NCBI GenBank assembly: GCA_959347315.1
Contig: OY365822.1
Span: forward strand, 7,143,087 to 7,207,086
DNA length: 64,000 nucleotides
Direction of reading: 5' to 3'
DNA from: Bimastos eiseni
Lineage: Eukaryota > Annelida > Clitellata > Crassiclitellata > Lumbricidae
This document shows, piece by piece, positions 1-11,777 of this stretch. The translations under genes were made by a program, and so were the position numbers. The notes beneath the pieces were generated by a model. The model did not search any database. It worked only from the letters and a program-made list of their open reading frames with translations, and was not told the origin of the DNA. Position 1 is the stretch's first letter. Every line of letters starts with the position of its first letter.

Positions 1-122
1 AGAAGAGGAAGGAGAAGAAGAAAGTGTTAGTTGGGATGATAACGATGATTATGATCACGATGACGGTGGTAATGACTACGACATAATGACACATCATCAT
101 CGTCACCGTCACCGTCATCGTC

Positions 123-482
123 CCTCAGTCTGTTTGCTTGTCCGTTAGTCAGTCTGTCCGTCAGTCTGTCGATCTGTCTGTTAATCTGTCTGTCAATCTG
201 TCAGTCTGTCTGTCCGTCCATCAGTCTGTCTGTCCGTCAGCCAATCTGTCGGTCTGTCAATATGTCGGTCTGTCTGTCTGTCGGTCAGTCTATCTGTCTG
301 TCAATCTGTCTGTCTGTCTGTCTGTCTGTCCGTCAGTCTATCTGTCTGTCAATATGTCGGTCTGTCTGTCTGTCCGTCAGTCTATCTGTCTGTCAATCTG
401 TCTGTCGGTCTGTCTGTCTGTCCGTCAGTCTATCTGTCTGTCAATCTGTCTGTCTGTCTGTCTGTCCGTGATGTCTGTTTAT
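123..482. repeat. (GTCT/GTCA)n tetranucleotide array
   Basis: An imperfect array of GTCTGTCT, GTCCGTCA and GTCAATCT words fills this stretch; a short ATC/GTC trinucleotide run lies just before it. Open frames across it encode only Ser-Val-Cys-Leu type repeats and are not genes. From 483 to 960 I see no gene; around 860-895 there is a short copy of a motif (GCGCTCGTGAATAAG) that recurs at about 32,310 and in related form near 9,265. Confidence 0.9.
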
Positions 483-964
483 CAGCCTCTGGCTATCTAA
501 ATCTCCATTTTATGAATCGCCGTCGTTCGCATTGTCCTGCAGCCTCCGTTGGTCAGTGTTATGTCGGACCCTTTAAGTGGCCACTTGTGAGAAGGATCAA
601 TCCCACTTGAATGCTGGTGGTCATCCGTCAACTGCGCTGGCTTCCTGTCTCTCTCTTGTGTACGTCTACGTGTCTGCCTTTCTGTGCCTGCTGTATGTCT
701 CCGTGTTGCAGGCAGTCTCACTTCTACTTAACGTCTCCGCTTTTTATGAATACATGTTTGTTCACATCTTGGCAGAGATTTCTCCAGTATACTTTCTCCA
801 GCATACATCTTCCCGTGACTACACCTACCCGACTTCTGATTAAAATCTGTCTGTTTGGCATAGCGCTCGTGAATAAGTCGCTGCCCTGTGCTCGGATTTT
901 CGCTTTAGACGTTTGAATTTTACGATTGCGATATTACAACTTACTTGACTGTACGTCCGCCTAA

Positions 965-1545
965 TCAATCACTCCATCCATTTATCCATCCATCCATCCA
1001 CCCCTTCATCCATCCATCCATCCATCCATCCGTCCGTCCGTCCGTCCGTCCGTCCGTCCGTCCGTCCGTCCGTCCGTCCGTCCGTCCGTCCGTCCGTCCG
1101 TCCGTCCGTCCGTCCGTCCGTCCGTCCGTCCGTCCGTCCGTCCGTCCGTCCGTCCGTCCGTCCGTCCGTCCGTCCGTCCGTCCGTCCGTCCGTCCGTCCG
1201 TCCGTCCGTCCGTCCGTCCGTCCGTCCGTCCGTCCGTCCGTCCGTCCGTCCGTCCGTCCGTCCGTCCGTCCGTCCGTCCGTCCGTCCGTCCGTCCGTCCG
1301 TCCGTCCGTCCGTCCGTCCGTCCGTCCGTCCGTCCGTCCGTCCGTCCGTCCGTCCGTCCGTCCGTCCGTCCGTCCGTCCGTCCATCCATCCATCCATCCA
1401 TCCATCCATACATACATACATACATACATCCATCCATCCATACATACATCAACCCACTCACTCATCTATCTAATAATTCATACATCCATCCATCCATCCA
1501 TCCATCAACCCACTCACTCATCCATCTAATAATTCATCCATCCAT
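965..1545. repeat. (CATC)n-(CGTC)n-(CATC)n compound microsatellite
   Basis: About 352 bp (roughly 1031-1382) are an uninterrupted CGTC array of about 88 units, flanked on both sides by CATC units and then CATA units. Reading frames through it give Pro-Ser-Val-Arg or Thr-Asp-Gly-Arg repeats, which is expected from a tetranucleotide and is no sign of a gene. Confidence 0.95.
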
Positions 1546-1554
1546 CTTTTCAGT

Positions 1555-3770
1555 AATGCACAAACGTCTTTCCGTATATCTATGGATCTAAATCCGTCGT
1601 AAATCCAGTCAACTCCTCATCCTCCACATTTCTGTTTCAACGAGGATGGAAAAGAGGATTTGGCTATAGTCCGGACCAATCGCATGTCCATCCACGCACG
1701 CAACAACAGCAGCAGAGACACATCCAAACAATTCTCATTCACTCGTTAAAACACGGTTGGTGCCCAGACTTTGCCAAAATTAAGTACACGATGCCGCTTT
1801 AACGCTCTGTACAAAACGGTGGCGTACCCAATGAACGCATCGTATTGTATCTTTAGATTTATATAACGCCTCTCGCAGAAAAACTAATTGGAGGCGCTCT
1901 CAGCTCGGAAACCCCGGGGAAAAGAAAGAGAGCGAGAAACAGATGGAGAGAAACCAACCATTAGTTTAGTCCTTCACGATGCAAGGAAGCAATTCCCAGT
2001 ATATAGATCAACCCACAACACCTAGGCTTTAATAGGCCTTACTCTCACTAGGGCTTCTCAGACCTACTCATGGTGACTTCAAGCTTAGTGACTGACAACC
2101 CTGCCAGCAAACCTTTACGATAACAAAATAATGTGATTCTAAATATTGCCGACAAACAGTAAGTAGCGTGGCCAAAGCCAAAATAATGAAAATTGATTTA
2201 CCTCTTGTAACTGTCCAGGGATGATCCCATGAACAATCGGAACGACTGCATACCATCCCTGGCCCGAAATTCTTTCCCAATGGTCGTGTCCAGCGGCATA
2301 TTGCGACGTTCGAGTAAGCGTCAGCAGCGGAAAGATTATGTGAAAGACGTACGTCGTTAAAAAGGCGTTTTAAACGTTTTTAAGCATCGGAGAAAGATAA
2401 CAGAATGACGTCGTTTAATGATCTGACGACGAGCTTTATAATAGTCTGCATTGGTTTCCCGTTAACGTTTTCCCAATGTCAGTCTCACGTCTGGATAAAG
2501 GAGGAGGGCAACGCTAATGATCATAGCTATTGCACAGTGTTGTTTAACTGCAACTACCTAATCAGTTACTTAAGTGCACGGTCTGAGACACTTTGGGTTC
2601 CCAGTCAAGACTTTTAGACAGAGGTCCCTGCAAGGGAACGTTCATTGAACGACGTCGCTTAAAAGGAAGCGCGTTAACGAGGAAAGACCACAAATACGTC
2701 GTCAACGTTTAGTTGGAATCTCGCCAGGTCTTCAAAATGAATTTCAATTCTCCTGCGATAAACCCTGGCACGCAATGAAACAGACGCGAGGTTGGTATTC
2801 ACATCTTCCGAGCTATCAACATTCCATCGTGGAATATTAAATCTAGCAACAAGATGTTTTGGTGCATACACATATGCCCAACCGGAAATCTTGTTGTCTT
2901 CAATGATGTTTATTTTTAATCATAATCATACCCATTGACACAAATAGTACTTTCATTATTTCAGTTCTCTGACCGCAAAAGCCGACGAAGACTAACCCAG
3001 ACAGAATTTCTGTTCTATAGTAACTCGCCTCAACACCAAATCGGCCTCTAGTTGATAGGCCTACCCTGTGGCGCTTTCAATGTACACCGGGTAACAGCGT
3101 AAAAATTCTAAATAAATCAGTCCGCTTTCACTACAATATGAAACTCCGCCACTCCAGCTATACCAGTCCAAAGCCTGGATTAAGGAGGAGGGCGACGTTA
3201 ATGGTAGTTGTTATCTCATAGTGTCGTTGATCTGAAACAACTATTACAGTTACTATATGACGCTCCTTCCGTGTTAATATCAGTAACTGTTTACCATCGC
3301 ATTCAGCTTTCCAAAAACACAGTAGTAATAATCCGGTCGCAAATCCTACATGGTACAGTATCAGCCGATAATACTCGTGCAACGTTCTGTTGATGTTCAA
3401 AATGGTGGAAGAAGTTGTCGGCACTAAATCGTGGCGAATTGCAATGCGCCGCTCAGTCCTTCGCGACTATTTCATGTTCGTTTACGAGATGTTACGGAAT
3501 ATTCAAGAGTTGGCATTCTCCCACGATTGCTTGATTGCACAAGATGAGATATGCTTGCTTAACGCGATGTCTTGGTAACCGACAACGAAGATGCTAAACC
3601 ACCTTCTGCAGCGTAGCGACAGGACTGGTATTGGCATCACGGGGAATGAACTTGGTGCTGTACTCTGCTGCAGTAGCCGGGTCCGGCGGCATCCATCGTA
3701 TCAGCATCCGTGACTGGCCGAAGGAACTAAACAGCGCAGAGATCATGTAATGGCTTAATGGCTCAGAGTC
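1555..3770. other. Intergenic, no gene seen
   Basis: No convincing exon on either strand. It contains a GCGCTC-type repeat (about 1855-2030) and two copies of a motif reading about GGATAAAGGAGGAGGGCAACG (near 2,495 and 3,175). That motif recurs near 21,580, 22,570, 45,320 and 57,790. Confidence 0.5.
1855..2030 (+). repeat. Interspersed repeat, partner of 58,440-58,630
   Basis: Starts with ATAACGCCTCTCGCAGA and continues through GGAGGCGCTCTCAGC, AGAAACCAACCATTAG and TTTAGTCCTTCACGATG. The same order of words, diverged, is at 58,440-58,630 inside an SRRM1 intron. It looks like a LINE or SINE 3' region; class not determined. Confidence 0.6.
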
Positions 3771-3774
3771 AAAA

Positions 3775-4020
3775 GGAGAGAGAGAGATATCAATAGAAAG
3801 AGACAGACATACAAGACAGACAGACAGAGACAGAGACAGAGACAGAGACAGAGACAGAGACAGAGACAGAGACAGAGACAGAGACAGAGACAGAGACGGA
3901 GACGGAGACGGAGACGGAGACGGAGACAGAGAGAGTGTTTGTGTGAGTGAGCAAAATAGAGAGAGGAGGGAGAGACAGAGACAGAGAAAGAGACAGAGAC
4001 AGATAGACAGACTGAAATAG
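3775..4020. repeat. (GACAGA)n microsatellite
   Basis: Perfect and near-perfect GACAGA/GACGGA hexamers. Leu-Ser-Leu-Ser and Leu-Cys-Leu-Cys frames on the minus strand are products of the repeat. Short CAGA runs continue near 4,080 and 4,260. Confidence 0.9.
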
Positions 4021-5580
4021 ACAGAGCCCGGAGACAAAGAGTAAGAAAATTAGGCATACCTAGACGCTCCAACAGGTGCATAGACAGACAGACAGACATA
4101 CTAAGGCCAACATATACAGACACTGTCAAACAGACACCTAGCTAGGCAGGTAATAAAGAAATTAATCAGATTATTAAGAACTTTTGTTAATGCGCGACAT
4201 TTGATGTCTTCATACTTCATCCATACTAAGTCAGCAGACAAGTAAGTAAAAAAGATCGACAGAGACAAAGACAGAGAGACAGACAGATAGAGCACAGATA
4301 AGCAATGGCACAATCTTAATATCAATGTCTGTTAAAAGCAGACACTAATGCGACCAACAGATCTAAAATGATGTTGTCTGGCATCAACAAACATTCGCTG
4401 TGCGACCAGTCATCAAATTCCTTTGTCCGAATCCGATAAGTAAGTCAGAACCAGTATATAATCAAATCGAATTTAATATGAAGTAATCTAATCTTATATA
4501 AGCTAATTGATTCTAGGCAAATCAAATCTATTATAATAGAGTCCTGTCTACCCCAGATAATATAATCGAATCCTAGTTAAGCCTCTAGAATATAACTAGC
4601 TGGGGAACTCTGCGTTGCACGGGTTGACACAGGTTATTGGCCCCGAAAAGCAGGAAGACGGCGACCGGTGGGTTCACCAACCCCTTTACTTGGTGTCCCA
4701 GGTCTTACCCGAGCCAACAGCGAAGGTTTCGAGTCAATAGCTCTAAAACTATGCAAATTCGTAGCCGGACAGACACACACACAGAGTCTTGTCTTTATTT
4801 ATATAGATTATCTCATCTTGTAAATCCAATCTGATAGTATATCATCTAATCAAGGCTAAAATAATCCAATTCAATCAAATAAAATACAAATAATTCAATC
4901 TGATTTTATCTAACCAATCCATCCTAACCTATTGCATCTCCCCTCTCCCGTACAACACATGGACTGACCCGACGACCTCTGCCCTTACAGCCTTGATTGA
5001 TATAGCGCCTGAAATTGAGCTGGTCGGCGTGATGCAGCTACGAGGAATTTCGGATGTTCACATAAACAGAAACTATTCTTGAAATATAATCTAATCTGAG
5101 CCAGTGCAGTCTATGGTCCATTCAAGTCTACTTAAGTTCATTCCAATAAATGGCAATTTAATCGAAAAATACAATACGCAACTTGGCCCAGAGACTCCGA
5201 ACATCGCAGCCATCTGTCAGCTGTCGACGTGAATCCCGTTGGATGGTTCTACGCTCATGCGTGGGCCCACCACTAATGACTCTCTTCAGCTTACTGTGCA
5301 CAGTTGTGCTAATAGATGTAATTTTACTTGCACCCTTTGACATTTGACATCACTGAGGCCAGCACAGAGAATGCCTCTGAGTAGAAATCTTGAAGGAGCG
5401 CTATATAAATGCTTCATTTCAATACAATAAATGATTAATCTGGTCCAACCTGATCTAATCGGATTTGATCTCATCTGGTCTTACACGGGGCATGTAATCG
5501 GCGGTTCACATCAATGTCTGGTGCAACTGGGCATTAAGATAACATATGGACTGGGGGTGGGACGGTGGTTTTGTATGGAA
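4021..5580. other. Intergenic, no gene seen
   Basis: AT-rich sequence with many diverged AATCTAATC words from 4,450 to 5,500. Around 5,370-5,425 there is a LINE-type 3' tail (CTCTGAGTAGAAATCTTGAAGG then GCGCTATATAAATG), the same tail seen on the LINE copies elsewhere in the window. Confidence 0.45.
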
Positions 5581-5587
5581 CGTTCAT

Positions 5588-5866
5588 TGCACTGGCCTCC
5601 TCATCCTTCTCCTCTTATTTTCCCTCCTCCTCATCTTCCCCCTCCTCTTCTTCCCCTCTTCTTCCTCCTCCTCTTCTTCTTCCTCCTCCCCTCTTCCTCC
5701 TCCTCTTCTTCCTTCTCCTACTTCTTCACCTCTTCCTCCTTCTCCTTCTCTACATCTTTCTCCTCCTCCTCCTTCTCCTTCTCTACGTCTTTCTCCTCCT
5801 CCTGCTCCTCGTCCTCTTCCACCTCCTCGTCCTCTTCCTCCTCCTCCTCCTTCTCCAGCAACGATT
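5588..5866. repeat. Polypyrimidine (CTC/TTC)n tract
   Basis: About 280 bases almost free of purines on the plus strand, built of CTC, TTC and CTT triplets. Frames through it (poly-Ser, poly-Leu, Pro-rich) are products of the composition. Confidence 0.9.
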
Positions 5867-5976
5867 TGCTGGTCTTGATGCAGATCGGAGGATGCGACTC
5901 ATACAAAAGAAGAGAGGGAACGGAGTGCTAAGGCTGTCGGACGGAAAGTGATATCTGGATCAGAATAAATGAGCGT

Positions 5977-6460
5977 ATGGGGAGGAGGAGGAGGGAAGAA
6001 TTAGGAGGTGGAGGAAGAGCAGGAAAATGAGGAAGAGGTGGAGGAAGAGCAGGATGGGCAAGGAAGGAGGCGAAGGGGTGAAGGAAGGCACGAGAAGAGG
6101 ATGTGAAGAAGGAGCAGGATGAGAGTGAAACCAAGAAGTAGTATGAGGTAGAAAAGGAGAGGAGGAGTACGAGGAGGGAAAGAGGAGGAAGAGGATGGAA
6201 AGAGGAGGAAGAGGGGGGAAAGAGGAGGAAGAGGGGGGAAAGTCTGGAAAGAGGAGGAAGATGAGCGGAGGAGGAGGAAGAGGAGAAAGGGGTGGAGGTG
6301 GAGGATGTAGAAGAAGAGGGAGAGAAGCAAGAACAGCAGATTGAGGAAGAGGAGGAAGAGGAGCAAGGGCTGGAGCAGGAGTAGGAAGAACAGGAGGAGC
6401 AGCAGGATGAGGAGAGGAGGAGCAGGAGGAGCAGAAGGAGGCGGCGGAAGTTTAGGCACT
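5977..6460. repeat. Polypurine (GGA/GAA)n tract
   Basis: About 480 bases almost free of pyrimidines on the plus strand (GGAGGAGGA, GAAGAGG). Together with the polypyrimidine tract 110 bases upstream it forms a large imperfect inverted repeat. Confidence 0.9.
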
Positions 6461-6644
6461 GCTCAGCCTCTGATAAGGCGCACCAGATAAGATCAGCCAA
6501 GCGAAGATGCACTCGAGAGCAGGTGGCCATCCAGGGACGGGCTGCAGAAATGTAACCTATGCAATGTAACGCATTAAAACATTTGTATAGCGCCGATCAT
6601 ATAAGCACGAGCGTCTGTGCGTGAGCAGAGAAGTCCACCCGTGT

Positions 6645-7020
6645 ACTAAAATACTGACACTCTCTTATTGACTTTTGGTAATCTGGTAGATTGTGCAATC
6701 GATCCATTTTATTAAGAAATCATTTATGATGTAAACTTGCTGGAGTGAAGCTCGTCAAGGAGGACTCGTTCGAGTGCGTAAACGATATTTAATGTTGTTG
6801 CATTTTTTTTCATTGTGTTCTCAATTTTTAAGTTATGTCCGTAAAAATTTGATACAGTGCATTGTCATGCAAGCGTGACATGTTTGCAAAATTTCAGCTC
6901 TGTAGGTCGACGGGAACATAGAGAAAAAAGAGTTGAAAGATCTCCAACGAACCGACGAAACGACGTGCCATTCATTACAAACTTTACGCAAGCCAAGTTA
7001 AAGAAAAGAGTGTAAATGAA
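6645..7020 (+). repeat. Short-TIR interspersed repeat, copy 1
   Basis: A repeat of about 370 bp found three times. It begins CACTCTCTTATTGAC and ends near GCCAAGTTAAAGAAAAGAG, so the two ends are imperfect inverted repeats (consensus near CCCTCTTTTATT). Shared internal words include CATTTATGATGTAAAC, CAAGGAGGACTCGTTCG and TTTCAGCTCTGTAGGTCGAC. The other copies are 27,115-28,865 (split by a LINE) and 51,280-51,615 (minus strand). It appears non-coding and MITE-like. Confidence 0.7.
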
Positions 7021-7231
7021 GGCTTTAAAAACTAAACGACCTGATTACTGAAAGTTGGGATAGGACCAAAACAACTGCCAAGTCACGCACAGAAGAGGGA
7101 GATTGGATGGGGGAAAACCTGAGACGGAGAGATGCTGTATTGACCTTGTCAAGAATGAGGTGACCACCAAGCCATAAGATCTGTGTCCGGTCAGATTATG
7201 CCTCAAGCAGTTTAGGGGGATCCAAGTGCCT

Positions 7232-7431
7232 NNNNNNNNNNNNNNNNNNNNNNNNNNNNNNNNNNNNNNNNNNNNNNNNNNNNNNNNNNNNNNNNNNNNN
7301 NNNNNNNNNNNNNNNNNNNNNNNNNNNNNNNNNNNNNNNNNNNNNNNNNNNNNNNNNNNNNNNNNNNNNNNNNNNNNNNNNNNNNNNNNNNNNNNNNNNN
7401 NNNNNNNNNNNNNNNNNNNNNNNNNNNNNNN
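7232..7431. other. Assembly gap (200 N)
   Basis: Exactly 200 N characters, probably a fixed-size placeholder. Frames across it are meaningless. The true length of missing DNA is unknown. Confidence 0.99.
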
Positions 7432-7604
7432 GCTACATCACTGAGGCGTATGAATAACATAGGCCAGAGTAATGGCTGGTAGGGGGATAAACCTACCAAC
7501 CTTAAAGCAATTTGTTTGGCGATATACAGTGTGGCCTTTAACTGAATATCAGACACTAGATTTCACTCGAAGACGACCATCTATTATTTTATTGTCATTT
7601 TCAT

Positions 7605-7611
7605 TATCACG

Positions 7612-7646
<35 letters not shown>

Positions 7647-7802
7647 CAATAGAAATATTATTAATAGTCAAAATAAATTTGTCGAGTGATTAGGAACATA
7701 TGGGTATTTCAGTGTCAAAGATGGAGGCGCTTAGATGATATTATTATTAACTATTATTATTAACTATTATTATTATCAATATTATTATTATTATTTTAAG
7801 TC

Positions 7803-7852
<50 letters not shown>

Positions 7853-7860
7853 CAGCGGAC
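7605..7860. repeat. (TA)n and (TTA)n microsatellites
   Basis: A TA run at about 7,613-7,643, then ATT/TTA trinucleotide arrays at 7,738-7,795 and 7,803-7,852. Confidence 0.9.
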
Positions 7861-8051
7861 TTGTCAGTTAACTGAGTCAAGTAAGAATATTATTTTTTAA
7901 ACTTGTCATTATAGCTACTATTATTATTACAATGAGAAGAAGAACGAGCAATAATAGAAGACAGCAGACAATAGAGCGCTGACTAATGTATACCACGCAA
8001 AGACGCCATTGTATTATTTAATAACTAATTTATTAACTAGCGTTATTGGTT

Positions 8052-8370
8052 TCAGACAGAGACAGAGGCAGTGACAGAGACACAGACAGAGACAGAGACA
8101 GAGACAAGACAGAGATAGAGGCAGAGGAAGAGGCAGAGACAGTTACAGAGACAGAGGCAGATGAAGAGGCAGAGGCAGTTACAGAGACAGAGACAGAGGC
8201 AGTGACAGAGACAGAGATAGAGACAGAGGCAGAGGCAGAGGCAGAGGCAGAGGCAGAGGCAGAGACAGAGATAGAGGCAGAGGCAGAGGCAGAGGCAGAG
8301 GTAGAGGCAGAGACAGAGACAGTTACAGTGACATAGGCAGAGGTAGAGGCAGCGACATAGACGGAGGCAG
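8052..8370. repeat. (GACAGA/GGCAGA)n array
   Basis: Hexameric purine-rich array directly abutting the 3' end of a minus-strand LINE relic. Frames through it give Ser/Ala/Val or Glu/Asp/Arg repeats and are not genes. Confidence 0.9.
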
Positions 8371-8379
8371 AAAGATTCC

Positions 8380-9165
8380 TCAGGTTAATGGTTTCCTTGA
8401 CCGAAGTGCAATTAGAATTGCCATCAAACATCGTGAAGACCTGTTGTTCGAGGATTTGCTCGAGGAAGGACGACGCCGTTTCAGTGTTTCTTCGTATTTC
8501 ACAATCATATGGGCGTAGGTTGTAGGACGTCACCTTTATCGGAGGAAGGAACCGGTGCAGCACGTGACCTGGGTTCTCCAGTACCGCTTTGAATAGACCC
8601 GCATCGGCCAACCAGGTCAAGCGTTCGAATGCAGGAACGTCATCTGGCAGGTATCAATCTGTTCATCACTGACTGTACGCGGGCACGCTCCTGCTGCCCC
8701 ATGTGCCCTTACCAGATCCGGGCTGCGTACAGCATGCGGACCACTGTTTTTAAAGGCACCACATCAAAGAGCATTAGTCCTGAGAGGCCATGCGCCACCA
8801 CTACGCGCAAGGCATACATTGATTGTCTTGCCTGTCTAATTATTTCAGGTTAAAAACTGAGGTTTTCAGTCATGGTGACTCCCCTGATGACCATACTTTT
8901 GACCCTTGACATTCCCGGCGTCTCCAACGGGTCCTCTCCACGTGTACAGATCATCTTCCATCCTACCTATTCTTTAGAGAGCCCCGAGGACGTCTTGTAA
9001 TCATCTTTTGGGTCCTTTTTTTATTTAGTCGTAGGCTGCATTTGGCAGCCTACTCAGACACAATCATGGTTTAGTCCATTCTCAATCGTGTTTTTCGTGG
9101 AACCAGGAATCAACAGGTAGGTCTGTGTCGTCAGCATACTTCACCAGTCTATTTGCAGGATGGAC
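8380..9165 (-). pseudogene. CR1-like non-LTR retrotransposon relic (reverse transcriptase C-terminal part)
   Basis: Read on the minus strand, a broken frame shows the YADDTDL-type catalytic motif of a reverse transcriptase (about 9,125-9,150). It is followed by the usual C-terminal region of CR1-like LINEs: a SMYALRVVVAHGLS stretch (about 8,790-8,835), a leucine/tyrosine-rich segment ending AARIW, and HVLHRFLPP plus YNLRP near 8,520-8,570. Several stops and frameshifts break it, so it is dead. Family assignment rests on motif order, not on a search. Confidence 0.7.
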
Positions 9166-9474
9166 AGTTTTAATCTGAATTGGCCGCAATGAAGTGTGAC
9201 TACTCACAGACGCTCCCAACCCCCGCGTGGCCAAATAAACGATAGGCCTTTTTATTAGTAAGGTGCCCGTGAATGAGCTACTATCCTGCGCGTGGCTTTG
9301 CAGTGGCGCTACAGAAGTTTAGAGTTTACGGTTTCCATTTTACACGGAAATTCGGTACACGTATAATATAGTTAAGCATAAACTGAAAATAATCGTGTGA
9401 GCGACTCTTTTAATCAGGCAATGAAGATATGCGATGAACCAAAATATTTCTACGGCTACATTTAAAAATTACAG

Positions 9475-9480
9475 TTTATT
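9475..9480 (-). terminator. Candidate poly(A) signal of gene A
   Basis: AATAAA on the minus strand about 410 bases after the gene A stop. The surrounding words (TTTACCCGTAAATA) are conserved at the matching place downstream of gene B (15,423-15,428), which supports use in both. Confidence 0.45.
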
Positions 9481-9614
9481 TACCCGTAAATAAGACATAA
9501 ACGGAGTCGCCTGAACATGCATAGTTTCAGGTATATAGTGTGTTTGTTTAAAGACGTTTCTAACGGCTATAGTTATCATTCTATAATTGATAATTATCGT
9601 TCACTCTTTGCGGT

Positions 9615-9615
9615 G

Positions 9616-9664
<49 letters not shown>

Positions 9665-9745
9665 ATATATATACATATATATATATTATATATATATATA
9701 ATAATTTCACGAGACGCATATATATATATCATTTATTACGTATTA
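9615..9745. repeat. (CT)n and (TA)n microsatellites
   Basis: A CT run at about 9,618-9,664 followed by TA-rich runs, in the 3' flank of gene A. Gene B has no comparable run at the matching place. Confidence 0.85.
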
Positions 9746-9891
9746 ATATATATTTATATATTCTACGTTGACGCACCTTGGAAATATAAAATAGAATCGA
9801 TAAGTAATGAATTCTCAATTATGTTAAAAAAAATACACCAGTTCAGCACAATTTGACGACGAACATTTGATCAGTTTAAACGGCGATTGGC

Positions 9892-10076
9892 CTATTTTGC
9901 AGTTGAAAAGGCGATTGGCTTCCACAAGACGTCGTTCATCGCCCATGAATAGATGGCTAAAGCAGCAGCGGCGAAATTTAAGATGACTGCGACGACAGAC
10001 AGTCCGTATGCGTAGTGAAGATTGCCGTAAGTATGATTCCCTCCATAGAGGCCAACGCCGATCAATATTACTAAAG
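9892..10076 (-). CDS. Tetraspan PMP22/claudin-like protein A, exon 3 (C-terminal)
   Basis: Last coding exon of gene A. It encodes transmembrane segment 3 (starting ALVILIGVGLYGG), the second outer loop with an N-glycosylation sequon (NHT), and segment 4 (VVAVILNFAAAALAIY), then a short tail ending STAK and TAG. The acceptor TTGTTAG at 10,077-10,078 is conserved in gene B and keeps the phase-1 junction. An upstream in-frame ATG (10,101) lies in the intron and is not the start. The last residues FSTAK exist because a TAA carried by the neighbouring 30-bp repeat unit (GTTTAAAC) reads TTTTCAAC here, so translation runs into the next unit. Confidence 0.8.
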
Positions 10077-10554
10077 CTAACAACCAAACGATACATGGCA
10101 TATTCAGATTATCCGCTCTTATACCAAATGCACGTAATTATTAGTGGTCACATTCAGCGGGATCTGGCGGGGTGGTCGTCGTAGAGTAATGGAGAACACA
10201 TTGAAGCGAGACCCATATTCCGTAAGGTTGAGACTGGTTGACTAGTCCTTCTTTCGTTAGGCGGCGGCGTTGGTTAAACTGAGATGTGTAATGTTGCGCC
10301 GTAACGGGAGCCTTACGAGCGATGATTAGAAAGGCCATGGAGCTTACAATGACAACTGTATCGTTGCGGGCATGTGAGAAAAAAATGATAGGCCTGTGAT
10401 CCTAGTATCTCATGGCGAGTCACCCTATTAGACAGACAGAATATACCTGGGACCCACATTAACCCTCTCTAGAGGTTGATCGTGTCATTGTAAGCGCCCT
10501 TGTAGCGGCATGGCTGCGTTACGGCGCTTTAGAAATCGTGCGTTTAAAAGTAAT

Positions 10555-10885
10555 TTAAAATAAATTTAAAATTAAATTTAAAATAATAATAATAATAATA
10601 AAAATAATAATAATGATAATGATAATGATAATAACAATAATAATAATAATAAAAATAATAATAATAATAAAAATAATAATTAGATTATAGATTATAATTA
10701 GATTATAACTAGGTTATGATTATAATGAGATTATAGATTATAATTAGATTATAACTAGATTATAATTACAATAATAATAAAAATAATATAAATAATATAA
10801 ATAATAATAATAATAGTAATAATAATAATAATAATAATAATAGTAATAATAATAGTAATAATTATAATAGTAATAATAGGACCCA
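10555..10885. repeat. (AAT)n microsatellite in gene A intron 2
   Basis: AATAAT arrays with TAATTAGATTATAGATTA interruptions. Flanking intron sequence (from 10,905, GTACGGAAATCAGGATGG) aligns with gene B intron 2 (from 17,467). Confidence 0.9.
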
Positions 10886-11149
10886 TAGAACTCATATAAG
10901 AATACGTCAGGGTACGGAAATCAGGATGGCTGCTACAGTGATGGTCTGATCTACCGTTAGCAATATGTCTGCCATGAGCTTTGGATCCTGGTAATCAAAA
11001 ACGTCGCAATGGCAAATATGGAATGACTATGATTTATCTTACGATTATAATTATGCAGAGAAGTCAACTTTCTACTTTCGTAAGTCAAATTGCTGATTAA
11101 ACATCAACCGCTAACTTTGAATTTATATAGAGCCTTTAAAGTGCTAGGA

Positions 11150-11605
11150 TACATGCAGCATGACGTTGTAGCCGTGCACCTCTTTCAGTCTGCCTATGTC
11201 TGTTAATGGTTTCCCAGCTTTAATGTGCACTTCTGAACTGTTGGTGAGGACGTCATTGCGTATTGCGTACAGGGTATCAGCCATGGTTTGGCGCTGCCGC
11301 TGTCATACTGCCCCTATTTATCTTCAAGATCTGTGTCGACCTGTCACTACCAAAGTCGGTCGACGGTCCACTACTTGGGCGAAATTGACTGACCCCCTCC
11401 GCCCATTCTTCTGTGATGCAGAACCGAGTCTCTGCAGTGTTGGGTCCAACCGCATGGAATGGGCCACCCAGTAGCTTCACCATCAGCTCAAAACCTCCTT
11501 ATCTGCATTCTACTCATTACCGAAAACTGCTCTCTTTAGTCGTAGTCCAACCGGGAGCGAATCTGAGTAGATAGCTTGAAGGGGCGCTATAATAAGTTTC
11601 ATTGA
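11150..11605 (+). pseudogene. LINE 3' end relic (L2-like) in gene A intron 2
   Basis: A plus-strand fragment encoding SAMVWRCRCHTAPIYLQDL and, after frameshifts, QNRVSAV-like and AWN-like words typical of the last part of an L2/CR1-type ORF2. It ends with GTAGATAGCTTGAAGG, GGGCGCTATAATAAGTTTC and a GATT array (to about 11,720). The same fragment is at the same intron position in gene B (17,705-18,660), so it entered before the A/B duplication. Confidence 0.75.
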
Positions 11606-11606
11606 T

Positions 11607-11725
11607 TGATTGAATGGTTTATTTATTTATTTATTGTTTGATTGATTATTTGACTGACTGATTGATTGATCAATTGACTGACTGATTGATTGATTGATCG
11701 ATCGATCGACTGATTGACTGATCGT
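11607..11725. repeat. (GATT)n tail
   Basis: Diverged GATTGATTGACTGATC array that follows the LINE 3' end; the matching array is at 18,660-18,820 in gene B. Confidence 0.85.
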
Positions 11726-11777
11726 CATATTAAAGTTATATTACATGGTGTTGTTCAGCGCGTGTTAAAAGAGTTAC

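Noticed and set aside
120..500. CRISPR-like direct repeats
   Set aside because: Simple tetranucleotide variation without spacers; the window is eukaryotic.
945..1529. Long Pro-Ser-Val-Arg frame and its minus-strand Thr-Asp-Gly-Arg counterparts
   Set aside because: Produced by a CGTC/CATC tetranucleotide array; a stop-free repeat gives long frames on both strands.
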